A DNA stretch of 64,000 bases, taken from NCBI RefSeq assembly GCF_030440535.1, contig NZ_CP047117.1:1550001-1614000 (forward strand). Direction: 5' to 3'. Position numbers and translations under genes: made by a program. The notes under the pieces were generated by a model. It was not told the DNA's origin and did not search any database. It saw nothing but the letters and a program-made list of their open reading frames with translations. How positions within the stretch are numbered: position 1 is the first letter of the stretch; each line of letters starts with the position of its first letter. Origin of the DNA: Corynebacterium capitovis DSM 44611 (GTDB lineage Bacteria > Actinomycetota > Actinomycetes > Mycobacteriales > Mycobacteriaceae). Below, in pieces: positions 9,985-19,927 of this stretch.

Positions 9985-10226
9985 CCATCTACGCCACGAG
10001 CTGGTGCCCCTTTTGCCGTTCCCTCCTTTCCGCGCTGGAGAACACCGGCCTAGATTACGAGGTCGTCGACGTTGAGGCTCCCGGCAACGACGAGGCCGCG
10101 GCGTGGGTCGAGTCCGTCAATGGGGGCAATCGCGTCGTTCCCACTGTGCGCTACAGCGACGGCACCCACGCCACGAACCCATCATTGGCGCAGGTCATGG
10201 CTAAGTATGAGGAGCTAAACCGGTAG
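9981..10226 (+). CDS. mrx1: Mycoredoxin (glutaredoxin-like, CPFC)
   Basis: This is an 81-residue glutaredoxin-fold protein with the redox motif CPFC at residues 10-13, directly after the first strand, and the cis-proline region VVPTVRY. In Corynebacteriales the small CxxC glutaredoxin-like protein in this position reduces mycothiol mixed disulfides on proteins (mycoredoxin-1), using mycothiol instead of glutathione. Its start overlaps the folA stop (ATGA), so it is cotranscribed with thyA-folA. mshD, the last mycothiol synthesis step, is also in this window at 56 kb. The assignment rests on motif, size and neighbourhood. Confidence 0.85.
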   Translation: MTIYATSWCPFCRSLLSALENTGLDYEVVDVEAPGNDEAAAWVESVNGGNRVVPTVRYSDGTHATNPSLAQVMAKYEELNR

Positions 10227-10244
10227 GGTAACCTTGTCCCTGCT

Positions 10245-10317
10245 GCCCCAGTAGCTCAGTGGATAGAGCACGGCTCTCCTAAAGCCGGTGTCGGAGGTTC
10301 GATCCCTCTCTGGGGCG
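10245..10317 (+). tRNA. tRNA-Arg (anticodon CCT)
   Basis: A full 73-base cloverleaf is present. The acceptor GCCCCAG pairs with CTGGGGC, the anticodon loop CTCCTAA has anticodon CCT reading the AGG codon, and the T-loop is GGTTCGATCC. No CCA is encoded. The last base lies immediately next to the stop codon of the convergent gene, leaving no room for a separate terminator. Confidence 0.95.
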
Positions 10318-11610
10318 CTATTTGATGCGGAACACCCCGCTCACCGCGCCCTGCCACCACACGCCGTCTCGGGTGATCGTGCCGGCCATCTGCAGGGTGT
10401 CCTGTGCCGGGGTGTCGGCGATTCGTTGGCGCGAGGTGACCTCTCCGGTTGCGCCGTTGAGGGTGACCGCGTCGAAGGCGAGGCCGCGGCGCTCCACCGT
10501 GTAGACCAGACCATCCGCGGTGGACAATCGTGGCACGGCGGCGGAAGCGACGGGGCTCGACCACGCCAGGGAGCACCCCGTTGCGGGGTCGACCTCGTAG
10601 CGTTCTATTCCCCCGGTGAACGGGGCGAACAAGGGCGAGCTCGGGCCCGCGCCCGCTGGTTCCGCCGGATAAGGGTACCCGTATGTGCTGGCCACGATCA
10701 CAGAGGTGCCCGACCCGATCGCGGAGTTCTCGGTGCCCCCCGGGTTGCCCAGCACGGGTTGCTCACACACAAGCGAGCCATCGGCGGTGTCGTAGACAAG
10801 AAGGTGGATCTGCCCGTCGGCGTTGTCGGTGATAGTGACCCACCGGTCGTCGTTGAAGATTGTTGGGGTGGCGCCCGTCCCCCAGCTGAGCTGACCGGGT
10901 TTGCGGGCAGACCCCGCGTCGTAGAGCTGGGACCAGACCACTTCGGGCCCGCCTCCCACATCCTCGAGAAAGTAGAGCGCCTTGGAGGTGGCCACGGCGA
11001 CGCCGGCCGAAGAGGATGAGATCGAGTTGTCGATGCGTTCACCCTCCCCCAGCGTGACCGAACGGACTTCACCCCCGTCTCCCACGACGCCGACCCGCCC
11101 GTCCTCCGTTGCCACCCAGATCCCGGTGGCGCCCGGGGTCAGGGCCACCACTGAGCTACCGCCTACAAAAGCACTCAGGTCGATGCTGTCATCCACGTAA
11201 ATGTGGTGGTCCGGAGAGGCCGCGACCTTGAGCAGGTGCTGTGTGCCGTCGACAAGCACGAGGCGATCTGCGTCGTCGAGGTAGGCGTACACGCCGCCGA
11301 GGAGCGAACCCTTCGCGATGGGCAGCTGGTCGACCGTCTCCCCTGTCGCGGGGTCAAGCAGGAGGACCTCCGGCGAGCGCCCGATCATCGTCGTGCACAG
11401 CGCCCACACCATGCCGGTTGAATCGGACAACTCTGACAGCACGGTGGGGCAGGCGGCAAGCTTGACGCTGAACTCTACGCTCTTGGGTCCTGCACCCGGG
11501 CCGGGGTAATCGGTGGTGTCGCTGGCCTGGACGTCGCCGTGCATGGTCACGGCGGACAACGCCGTGCAGAGCGCGAAGGCAGCGGATGTGCACAAACTCA
11601 TGGTGGGCAC
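10318..11610 (-). CDS. Secreted beta-propeller-like conserved hypothetical protein
   Basis: This is a 430-residue protein with an N-terminal hydrophobic segment (SLCTSAAFALCTALSAV) followed by an A-x-A-like site near QASD, so it is probably exported. The body has repeated strands ending in hydrophobic-G-D/T-G units (LLLDPATGETV, WVATEDGRVGVV, VTLNGATGEVT), as in PQQ/WD-like beta-propellers. Cysteines are few and there is no lipobox. I cannot assign a function; similar proteins occur near this locus in corynebacteria. The start could be this GTG/ATG region or the methionine three codons later. The stop abuts the tRNA-Arg gene. Confidence 0.7.
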   Translation of the reverse strand: MPTMSLCTSAAFALCTALSAVTMHGDVQASDTTDYPGPGAGPKSVEFSVKLAACPTVLSELSDSTGMVWALCTTMIGRSPEVLLLDPATGETVDQLPIAKGSLLGGVYAYLDDADRLVLVDGTQHLLKVAASPDHHIYVDDSIDLSAFVGGSSVVALTPGATGIWVATEDGRVGVVGDGGEVRSVTLGEGERIDNSISSSSAGVAVATSKALYFLEDVGGGPEVVWSQLYDAGSARKPGQLSWGTGATPTIFNDDRWVTITDNADGQIHLLVYDTADGSLVCEQPVLGNPGGTENSAIGSGTSVIVASTYGYPYPAEPAGAGPSSPLFAPFTGGIERYEVDPATGCSLAWSSPVASAAVPRLSTADGLVYTVERRGLAFDAVTLNGATGEVTSRQRIADTPAQDTLQMAGTITRDGVWWQGAVSGVFRIK

Positions 11611-11660
11611 CTTAATGAACGGCGTAGCCTCGAGTCTTGAGATTAATTCAGGGAGAATAT

Positions 11661-12008
11661 ATGAAACGCTACGAGGTAGACCACGACTGGGCCTGGGGCA
11701 CCAAACGCCCGGGCGACCCCGTCACGCTGCGGGGCACATTTACTTTCGACGACGCCGCGACGGCCAAGCAAGCAGTGGCCGCGTTTTTTGCGGACCTGGA
11801 GGAAGCCAACGGATTCCACGGCAGCGGGGGCTGGGTCGCCTGTGAGGCGGGCAACGCCAACTCCGGCCGCTCCCGCATGATCGACTTTGTCGCCGGGGGC
11901 GAGGACGTCGCCGACGCCGTCGGCTACGCGGCCGACGAGGCCTACGAGCATTTCGCGGCTTATGACGGCGCGACGGCGGAGTGGGAGCAGCGCCCTTACG
12001 AGGCGTAG
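11661..12008 (+). CDS. Small acidic hypothetical protein
   Basis: This is a 115-residue soluble acidic protein beginning MKRYEVDHDWAWG, with GGGAG five bases before the ATG supporting this start. Patches such as DDAATAKQAVAAFFADLEEANG look helical, and the C-terminal half is rich in Asp, Glu and Ala. There is no signal peptide, membrane segment or recognised domain. It is divergent from the propeller-like gene and overlaps the convergent MBL gene by 13 bases. Function is unknown. Confidence 0.7.
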   Translation: MKRYEVDHDWAWGTKRPGDPVTLRGTFTFDDAATAKQAVAAFFADLEEANGFHGSGGWVACEAGNANSGRSRMIDFVAGGEDVADAVGYAADEAYEHFAAYDGATAEWEQRPYEA

Positions 12009-12850
12009 GAGATGCCGTGCGGCCCAAGCGTCACGGTGTCGAACGCCTCCGGGAAGTGGACGGGGACGCCGGTGTTGCGCAGGAATCTCCGAGCTGATCG
12101 GACGTTGTCGGCCGGGAATGGCACGTCTTTAAGTGGCTTATCCAGTGAACGGGTGAAGTTGTCCCAGTGAATGGGCACGACGAGCTGCGGATTCACCGCT
12201 TCGACGGTGTGAGCCCAGTAACTTTTCTTAAATTCGGGGGATTGACGCCCGAGCGTCCCGATGCCCAGGTAGACGATGTCGGCCTCGAAGCCGTCAAGGA
12301 AGCCGGGGACGAAGTTCGCGCTGGGGACGATAAGGATGTTTCCCAGAGGGTGCGCCAAGTGGAAACTAAAGCTCCCCTCGCACCGGTAATCCCAGGCGCG
12401 CGCCGGAGATGCAAGACGGTGCCCGATCCGACCCGGGAAAAGGTTGCCGGGGCTGTGAAGGCCGTCGATGACGGACACCGTGAACTCCCCCAGGTTCAGG
12501 GTGTCACCATCCTTGATCAGGCCCAACCGCGCTTCCTCCAGGCCTTCGCCCCTGCCCACGTTCAATGAGGAGGCCGACCCATAAAAAGTTCCGCTGAACC
12601 GCTTGAGCACAGCGGCAGAATCGAGGACGTGGTCGAAATGCGAATGCGCAACGAACAACGCATCAAGCTTGTCGACGCCTCCCCGCCGCAACGCTCTCCC
12701 GATCTTGTCCTCGTTCGGGCTGATCCTGCGGAAGATGAGGGACCCTGCACTGGGGCGGGTAAGGAAAGCGTCGATGAAGATGCTGGTTCTCCCGTCGAAG
12801 AGGTGAACACTTGACGTGCCGTAAAAGGTGCACTGTATCCCGAGATTCAT
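11996..12850 (-). CDS. MBL-fold metallo-hydrolase
   Basis: This is a 284-residue metallo-beta-lactamase-fold protein. The metal-binding motif HSHFDH is at about residues 69-74, with further candidate histidines in DGLHSPGN and VPIHWDNF. It resembles the UlaG/YtnP-like cytosolic hydrolases rather than true beta-lactamases, and no export signal is visible from the chosen ATG (MNLGIQCTFYG). An upstream in-frame GTG would add 11 residues. Substrate cannot be told from the sequence; phosphodiester or lactone hydrolysis is typical of the fold. Confidence 0.85.
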   Translation of the reverse strand: MNLGIQCTFYGTSSVHLFDGRTSIFIDAFLTRPSAGSLIFRRISPNEDKIGRALRRGGVDKLDALFVAHSHFDHVLDSAAVLKRFSGTFYGSASSLNVGRGEGLEEARLGLIKDGDTLNLGEFTVSVIDGLHSPGNLFPGRIGHRLASPARAWDYRCEGSFSFHLAHPLGNILIVPSANFVPGFLDGFEADIVYLGIGTLGRQSPEFKKSYWAHTVEAVNPQLVVPIHWDNFTRSLDKPLKDVPFPADNVRSARRFLRNTGVPVHFPEAFDTVTLGPHGISYAS

Positions 12851-12933
12851 GCCCGTGAAGTTACCACGTGCCCTGCTCCACATCGGTGTTATTGTAGGGG
12901 TGTTTTTTCACCCCGAACGAGGAGGGTTACCCC

Positions 12934-13758
12934 GTGCCGCACGTCAACCGCCGCCGCTTCCTCCAGGTTGCCGCAATGGCTAGCCTGGCCCCAGCATTTT
13001 CAGCTCTCCCGGCACGCGCCGCAAGCCTCGGAACGGTGCTGGATTACTCCGCCGGCGTTCCCTCTGCCGCCGCGGTCAAGGCCGCCGGTCACGTGGGCGC
13101 CGTCCGCTACGTCTCGCAGCGCCGCCCCGGCGCCGAGTGGATGAAAGGCAAGCCCGTCTCGCTGGCAGAGGCCACCGACTTCAAAGCAGCAGGCTTAGCG
13201 ACGGCATCGGTGTACCAATTCGGGAAAAACGACACCGCCGACTGGCGCCGCGGGGCCGCGGGTGTTGCCACCCACGCCCCTCAAGCAATTGCCCTTCACG
13301 TCGCCGCTGGCGGCCCGACCGGGCGGCCGATTTACGTCGCGATTGACGATAACCCTTCTCGAGCCGAGTACGAGAGCCTCATCCGCCCGTACTTGACCGG
13401 CTTCAGCGCGGTGTTATCGGCCGCGGGCTTCCAAACGGGCGTGTACGCGAATTACAACACCATCGAGTGGTGCACCCAGGACCACATTGGCACGTTCTTC
13501 TGGATGCACGACTGGGGTTCCGGCGGACGCGTCCACCAGCGGGCCAACCTTCACCAGGTCAGTGGGAGACGAGCCACGATCGAGGGCACTGAGTGCGATG
13601 TCAACGACGTGCTCACCGCAGATTGGGGCCAATGGACCCCCGGCCGGTCTGCTTCCACCGCCCCTAGCGGAACGGTGAGCCAGGCAGACCAAGTGGCCCA
13701 AGCAGCCCAGGCATCCAGCGTGGCGGTCAATGCCGCCCGGGCCGTGCTGGGCCTCTAA
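12934..13758 (+). CDS. Tat-exported DUF1906 glycoside-hydrolase-like protein
   Basis: This 274-residue protein starts at GTG behind a GAGGAGGG ribosome-binding site. Its leader NRRRFLQVAAMASLAPAF contains a twin-arginine motif, and cleavage after LPARA is likely. The mature part, beginning LGTVLDYSAGVPSAAAVKAAG, matches the DUF1906 (Rv2525c-like) TIM-barrel family related to GH25, with catalytic-type acids in YVAIDDNP. Members are thought to act at the mycolata cell wall. The C-terminal 50 residues are Ala/Ser/Gln-rich. The end overlaps mctC by four bases in convergent orientation. Confidence 0.85.
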   Translation: MPHVNRRRFLQVAAMASLAPAFSALPARAASLGTVLDYSAGVPSAAAVKAAGHVGAVRYVSQRRPGAEWMKGKPVSLAEATDFKAAGLATASVYQFGKNDTADWRRGAAGVATHAPQAIALHVAAGGPTGRPIYVAIDDNPSRAEYESLIRPYLTGFSAVLSAAGFQTGVYANYNTIEWCTQDHIGTFFWMHDWGSGGRVHQRANLHQVSGRRATIEGTECDVNDVLTADWGQWTPGRSASTAPSGTVSQADQVAQAAQASSVAVNAARAVLGL

Positions 13759-15410
13759 TGCTGGACCGGCGCCTCGACGCCGACGCCGGTGAGGGATCGA
13801 ACCTCCATCTCCGCCTGTAGCTCGTCGAGCCCATCGGGCTTACCGATCATCGATCCGATCGCACCTGCAAGGAACGCGAGCGGGATGGAGACGATGCCGG
13901 GGCTCGTGAGGGGGAAGACCGCCCAGTCGACGTTCGGGAACATCGACGTCGCGGTACCGGACACGGCCGGAGAGAGGACGATGAGCACGAGCGCCGAGAT
14001 CAAGCCGGTGTACATAGACGCGACGGCGCCCGTGGTGTTGAAGCGCTTCCAGTAGAGGGAGTACAGGATCGTCGGCAAGTTGGCGGACGCGGCGATAGCA
14101 AAGGCGAGCGAGACGAGGAACGCGACGTTTTGCTTCATTGCCAGAATGCCCAGCACGATAGCGACGATCCCGATCACCACCACGGTCATCCGGGAGACCC
14201 GGACCTGCTCCGCTTCGGTGGCACGTCCATCGCGCATCACCGCGTTGTAGATATCGTGTGCGACCGACGCCGAGGCTGTGATGGCCAGGCCGGCCACGAC
14301 GGCGAGGACCGTCGCGAAGGCGACCGCGGAGATCAGGGCCATGAAGATGGAGCCTCCCAGCTCGAAGGCGAGCAGCGGGGCCGCCGCGTTCGCCCCACCC
14401 GGCGCTGCGTTGATGCGGTCCGGGCCGACGAGGGCAGCCGCACCGTAGCCCAGCACCAGGGTCAGCAGGTAGAACGAGCCGATCAGCACGATCGCCCACG
14501 TCACGGACTTGCGAGCTTCCTTGGCCGTGGGCACCGTGTAGAAACGCATCAGCACGTGCGGCAGGCCAGCAGTTCCCAGCACAAGGGAGAGGCCGAGAGA
14601 CAAGAAGTCGATCTTGCTGGTCAGCGTCGCGCCGTACTTCAGCCCCGGGGCCATGATCGCGGATGCGTCGTAGCCTTTCTTTTGCAAGGTCTGCGACGCC
14701 GCATGGGAATCAACCGCGCTGTCGAACAGCGTGCCCATCCCGCCTTTGACGGACACAAAGACGAGGACGGTCATGATGGCAACACCGCTGATGAGCAGCA
14801 CTGCCTTGATCATTTGAACGTACGTCGTGCCCTTCATGCCGCCGATCAACACGTAAGCGATCATGACGATGCCCACGATGGTGACGCAGATTGCCTGGGA
14901 GCCGAAGGAGTGCAGGTTCAGCAGCACGGACACCAAGGAACCGGCGCCCGCCATCTGCGCGATGAGGTAGAACAGCGACACGAACAGTGTGCCGAAGGCC
15001 GCGGCGACTCGGACTGGCTTCTGCTTGAGGCGGAAAGACAACACATCCGCCATGGTGAAACGACCGACGTTGCGCAGTGGCTCCGCGACGAGAAGAAGCG
15101 CTACCAGCCAGGCTACGAAAAAGCCGATGGAGTACAGGAATCCGTCGTACCCGGTGAGTGCGATGGATCCGACGATTCCCAAGAACGACGCGGCGGAGAG
15201 GTAGTCGCCCGCGATGGCCAGACCATTCTGGGTGCCAGAGAACGAGGCGCCGCCCGTGTAGAAGTCCGCGGATTCGCTCGTCGTCTTGCCGGCGCGGGTG
15301 ACGATGAACATGGTCACCGCGATGAAGATGGCAAAGATGGCGATGTTAAGGACGGGGTTGCCTACCCCCTCCGACGCGGCTGCCCCTTCGGCTAGATAGT
15401 GGGTAGTCAT
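13755..15410 (-). CDS. mctC: Monocarboxylate/acetate:cation symporter (MctC/ActP type)
   Basis: This 551-residue sodium:solute symporter family protein has about 13 predicted membrane helices. In Corynebacterium glutamicum the orthologous MctC imports acetate, pyruvate and propionate. Family features are the early FYTGGASFSGTQNGLAIAGDYLS region (shown by residues 50-72), ADVLSFRL, and helix blocks such as GGMKGTTYVQMIKAVLL. The upstream DUF485 gene ends three bases before its ATG, the usual acetate-permease pairing. Regulation by RamA/RamB is known in C. glutamicum, and C-run motifs upstream of the partner gene fit that. Confidence 0.93.
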   Translation of the reverse strand: MTTHYLAEGAAASEGVGNPVLNIAIFAIFIAVTMFIVTRAGKTTSESADFYTGGASFSGTQNGLAIAGDYLSAASFLGIVGSIALTGYDGFLYSIGFFVAWLVALLLVAEPLRNVGRFTMADVLSFRLKQKPVRVAAAFGTLFVSLFYLIAQMAGAGSLVSVLLNLHSFGSQAICVTIVGIVMIAYVLIGGMKGTTYVQMIKAVLLISGVAIMTVLVFVSVKGGMGTLFDSAVDSHAASQTLQKKGYDASAIMAPGLKYGATLTSKIDFLSLGLSLVLGTAGLPHVLMRFYTVPTAKEARKSVTWAIVLIGSFYLLTLVLGYGAAALVGPDRINAAPGGANAAAPLLAFELGGSIFMALISAVAFATVLAVVAGLAITASASVAHDIYNAVMRDGRATEAEQVRVSRMTVVVIGIVAIVLGILAMKQNVAFLVSLAFAIAASANLPTILYSLYWKRFNTTGAVASMYTGLISALVLIVLSPAVSGTATSMFPNVDWAVFPLTSPGIVSIPLAFLAGAIGSMIGKPDGLDELQAEMEVRSLTGVGVEAPVQH

Positions 15411-15413
15411 GGC

Positions 15414-15761
15414 CTAGCCCTCCATTTCTTCGCGGATGTGGGCCGCGCGGGGTTCGATGTTCTTGTTTGCATAAACGACGTACGCCCACGTGATGAGGAA
15501 CGTCGTAACGAACTGGAGAATGCCCAGCCAGATTCCCACGTTCATACCGAGGAGGGGTTTGGCCATTGTGTCCGGCATGAAGGTGGCCACGAGGACGTAG
15601 AAGACATACCACGCGAAGAAGGCCACCGAGACGGGGAAGGTAAACCCTCGGTACGCCTTGCGGAGTTCCTGAAACTCCGTGCTTTTTTGCATTGCTACAA
15701 ACTCGTCGGGGGTGGGTTCTCGGCGAGTCGGAACTGCGGTCGATCCTTGGGACACGGCCAC
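15414..15761 (-). CDS. DUF485-family small membrane protein, partner of MctC
   Basis: This is a 115-residue protein with two hydrophobic helices (FPVSVAFFAWYVFYVLVATF and the later LGILQFVTTFLITWAYVVY) and a cytoplasmic N-terminus containing the DUF485 start STEFQELRKAYRGF. Such proteins are nearly always encoded directly before acetate permeases of the ActP/MctC type and are presumed to assist them. It is the first gene of a two-gene operon with mctC. An internal ATG (MQKSTEF) is an alternative start. Confidence 0.88.
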   Translation of the reverse strand: MAVSQGSTAVPTRREPTPDEFVAMQKSTEFQELRKAYRGFTFPVSVAFFAWYVFYVLVATFMPDTMAKPLLGMNVGIWLGILQFVTTFLITWAYVVYANKNIEPRAAHIREEMEG

Positions 15762-15831
15762 ATCCTTTCTTAGTCATGTCACTGAACGAGACACAAAAAA
15801 CGTAACCCACCGGAACCGCTTTTTAGTTATG

Positions 15832-15882
15832 TTTGCGAACCTACTGTTGCGCAGGGGGTTCGCCTTACCCCCACTTCCCCCA
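15832..15882 (-). promoter_or_regulatory. Candidate RamA/RamB sites upstream of the DUF485-mctC operon
   Basis: Three C/G-run motifs lie 90-120 bases upstream of the operon start: AGGGGGT (15853-15859), ACCCCCA (15867-15873) and TCCCCCA (15876-15882). The first two fit the loose RamA consensus (runs of 4-6 G or C with flanking A/T). TTTGCGAA at 15832-15839 resembles half of a RamB site. Assignment is by motif only. Confidence 0.4.
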
Positions 15883-15940
15883 CCGAGCTGCAGAAATAGC
15901 GCACCCTCCCGCTACCCCCGCAGCCTATGAATGCGATACG

Positions 15941-16771
15941 TTAATCCGCATCACCGGGGAATGTCAGCGGGTCACCGGACATCCGGTTGCCCTCCACCGA
16001 GTTCAATAACTCGATGTCCTCGCTGGACAATGCGACCTCGCCCGCGCCCCAATTTTCGACGAGGCGCTGCGGGTTCGCAGTTTTCGGAATTACGGAGCAA
16101 CCCAATTCCATGAGGTACGCAAGCACGACCTGGGCTGGCGTTTTCTGGTGCTTTTCCGCCACCGCCACAATGTGAGGCGCGTCGAAATTTCCGCCGCGCG
16201 CCAGTGGGGCCCACGCCTCGGTAAGGATGCCGTGCTGCCGGTGGTAGTCCCGCAGCTCGGGTTGGGTGAACCCGGCATGCAACTCAACCTGGTTGAGAAC
16301 CGGGGTGACGCCTGTGGCGTCGAGAATAACGTCGAGCACCTCGGGGTAGAAGTTGGCCACACCCGCGGCGCGCAACGCACCGGATTCCCTCAATCTCGCA
16401 ATGTCTGCGAAGGCGCGCGTGTAAAGGCCTTTCTGCGGCCACGGCCAGTGAACGAGGAAGATGTCGAGATATTCGAGACCGAGACGCTGACGGGACTCAT
16501 CGAATGCCTGGCGCGCGCGGCCCTGGTCATCGTTCCACAGTTTGGTGGTGACGATGAGTTCTTCTCGTGAGACGTCTCCGGCCGCCATAGCCGCGTTGAT
16601 GGCGCGGCCGACCTCTTCCTCGTTGCCGTAGAAAGAGGCCGTATCGATGTGGCGGTATCCAATCTCAATTGCCCTACGGACAATCGTTTCCGCCTCTCCC
16701 CCGCGCAGCTTGTAGGTGCCCAGGCCGAGGAGCGGCAGCGCCGTGCCGTCGTTAAGCGTGGCGGCCCGCAC
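15941..16771 (-). CDS. Aldo/keto reductase (2,5-diketo-D-gluconate reductase-like)
   Basis: This is a 276-residue NADPH-dependent oxidoreductase with the AKR barrel. The catalytic residues are visible: Asp and Tyr in YRHIDTASFYGNE, Lys in TTKLWNDD, and His in LVHWPWP. Phosphate-binding IPKTANPQRLVEN near residue 230 supports NADPH. It starts at GTG, whose first base is the last base of the FKBP stop (TAGTG), so the two form a translationally coupled pair. The physiological carbonyl substrate is unknown. Confidence 0.92.
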   Translation of the reverse strand: MRAATLNDGTALPLLGLGTYKLRGGEAETIVRRAIEIGYRHIDTASFYGNEEEVGRAINAAMAAGDVSREELIVTTKLWNDDQGRARQAFDESRQRLGLEYLDIFLVHWPWPQKGLYTRAFADIARLRESGALRAAGVANFYPEVLDVILDATGVTPVLNQVELHAGFTQPELRDYHRQHGILTEAWAPLARGGNFDAPHIVAVAEKHQKTPAQVVLAYLMELGCSVIPKTANPQRLVENWGAGEVALSSEDIELLNSVEGNRMSGDPLTFPGDAD

Positions 16772-17130
16772 TAACGCGCGTCCAGCAAGTCGATAACGAA
16801 GATGAGGGTGCGCCCGGACAGTGGGTGCCCTCCACCGGCGGGGCCGTACGCCTTGACAGGCGGAATGATGAGCTCGCGACGCCCGCCGACCTTCATCCCC
16901 GGAATGCCTTCCTGCCAGCCCTCGATCAGGCCGGCAAGGGGAAACTCAGCTGCCTCGCCGCGGTCCCACGAGGAGTCGAACTCCTCACCGGACTCGAAGT
17001 CGACGCCGAGGTAGTGCACCTTCACGTACCCGCCAGCTACGGCCTCAGCACCCTCGCCGACGGTGATGTCGCGGACGACAAGGTCGACCGGTGCCGGCTC
17101 CTGAGGCGCGTCAATGCTGGGCTTTTCCAT
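16771..17130 (-). CDS. FKBP-type peptidyl-prolyl cis-trans isomerase
   Basis: This is a 119-residue single-domain FKBP that accelerates prolyl isomerisation during folding. Conserved elements are VKVHYLGVDFESGEEFDSSWDRG around residues 38-60, the LIEGWQEGIPGMKVGGRRELIIPP segment, and the C-terminal LIFVIDLLD strand. There is no signal peptide, so it is cytoplasmic. It lies downstream of the gltA terminator and reads into the aldo/keto reductase gene with a one-base overlap. Confidence 0.95.
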   Translation of the reverse strand: MEKPSIDAPQEPAPVDLVVRDITVGEGAEAVAGGYVKVHYLGVDFESGEEFDSSWDRGEAAEFPLAGLIEGWQEGIPGMKVGGRRELIIPPVKAYGPAGGGHPLSGRTLIFVIDLLDAR

Positions 17131-17157
17131 GAGATATCTCCTCTAGACAATAGAAAA

Positions 17158-17205
17158 CCGCCGAGAACTGACCCCCGATTGTAGGGGAAACGGCGTTCTC
17201 GGCGG
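17158..17205 (-). terminator. Intrinsic terminator of gltA
   Basis: CCGCCGAGAAC (17158-17168) and its exact complement (17195-17205) form an 11-bp stem whose loop holds a second small CCCC/GGGG hairpin. On the minus strand the stem is followed by TTTTCTATT. It separates gltA from the FKBP gene. Confidence 0.85.
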
Positions 17206-17218
17206 AATTGGCGGGGTT

Positions 17219-18514
<1,296 letters not shown>

Positions 18515-18598
18515 AGTTAACCTTTCCACGAAGTATGGTTCCCCCCTCTACGTACGTAGGGTACCGAGGGGTTCATGCTGGCCGTAATCCTAGCAAAG

Positions 18599-18615
18599 GT
18601 TGTGACGGTCACAAC
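18599..18615. promoter_or_regulatory. Perfect 17-bp palindrome between gltA and serC
   Basis: GTTGTGAC-G-GTCACAAC is an exact inverted repeat lying 85 bases upstream of the gltA start and 111 bases upstream of serC. It has TGTGA/TCACA arms like a CRP/GlxR site, but with a 3-base rather than 6-base centre, so a canonical GlxR site is doubtful. An adjacent AGCAAAGGTT (reverse complement AACCTTTGCT) resembles a RamB site. Confidence 0.5.
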
Positions 18616-18679
18616 AAGTTACAGATTTCCACCCCTGCGCCACACCCTTTCCGATTCTTGGCATCAAACGTATGCTGAT

Positions 18680-18700
18680 GGGGTAATATTATGCACCCCC
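18680..18700 (+). promoter_or_regulatory. serC promoter region with GGGGT/ACCCC inverted repeat
   Basis: GGGGT and ACCCC flank TAATATTATGC, which contains a -10-like TAATAT about 40 bases before the serC ATG. The G/C-run arms fit the loose RamA-site pattern, so RamA could act here. The assignment is speculative. Confidence 0.35.
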
Positions 18701-18710
18701 TGTTCGTTGA

Positions 18711-19859
<1,149 letters not shown>

Positions 19860-19927
19860 GCCCCAGCAGCGCTGGCCGTGGGATAAGCTGAAATCCGTCT
19901 TAACGCAGACCCCGGGAAGGAGCCGTG

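Noticed and set aside
10245-10317. Integrated mobile element at tRNA-Arg
   Set aside because: No integrase, no duplicated tRNA 3' end and normal base composition on both sides.
14130-15395. 421-residue plus-strand frame opposite mctC
   Set aside because: It is rich in His, Glu and Arg with no domain logic and is fully covered by the transporter gene on the other strand.
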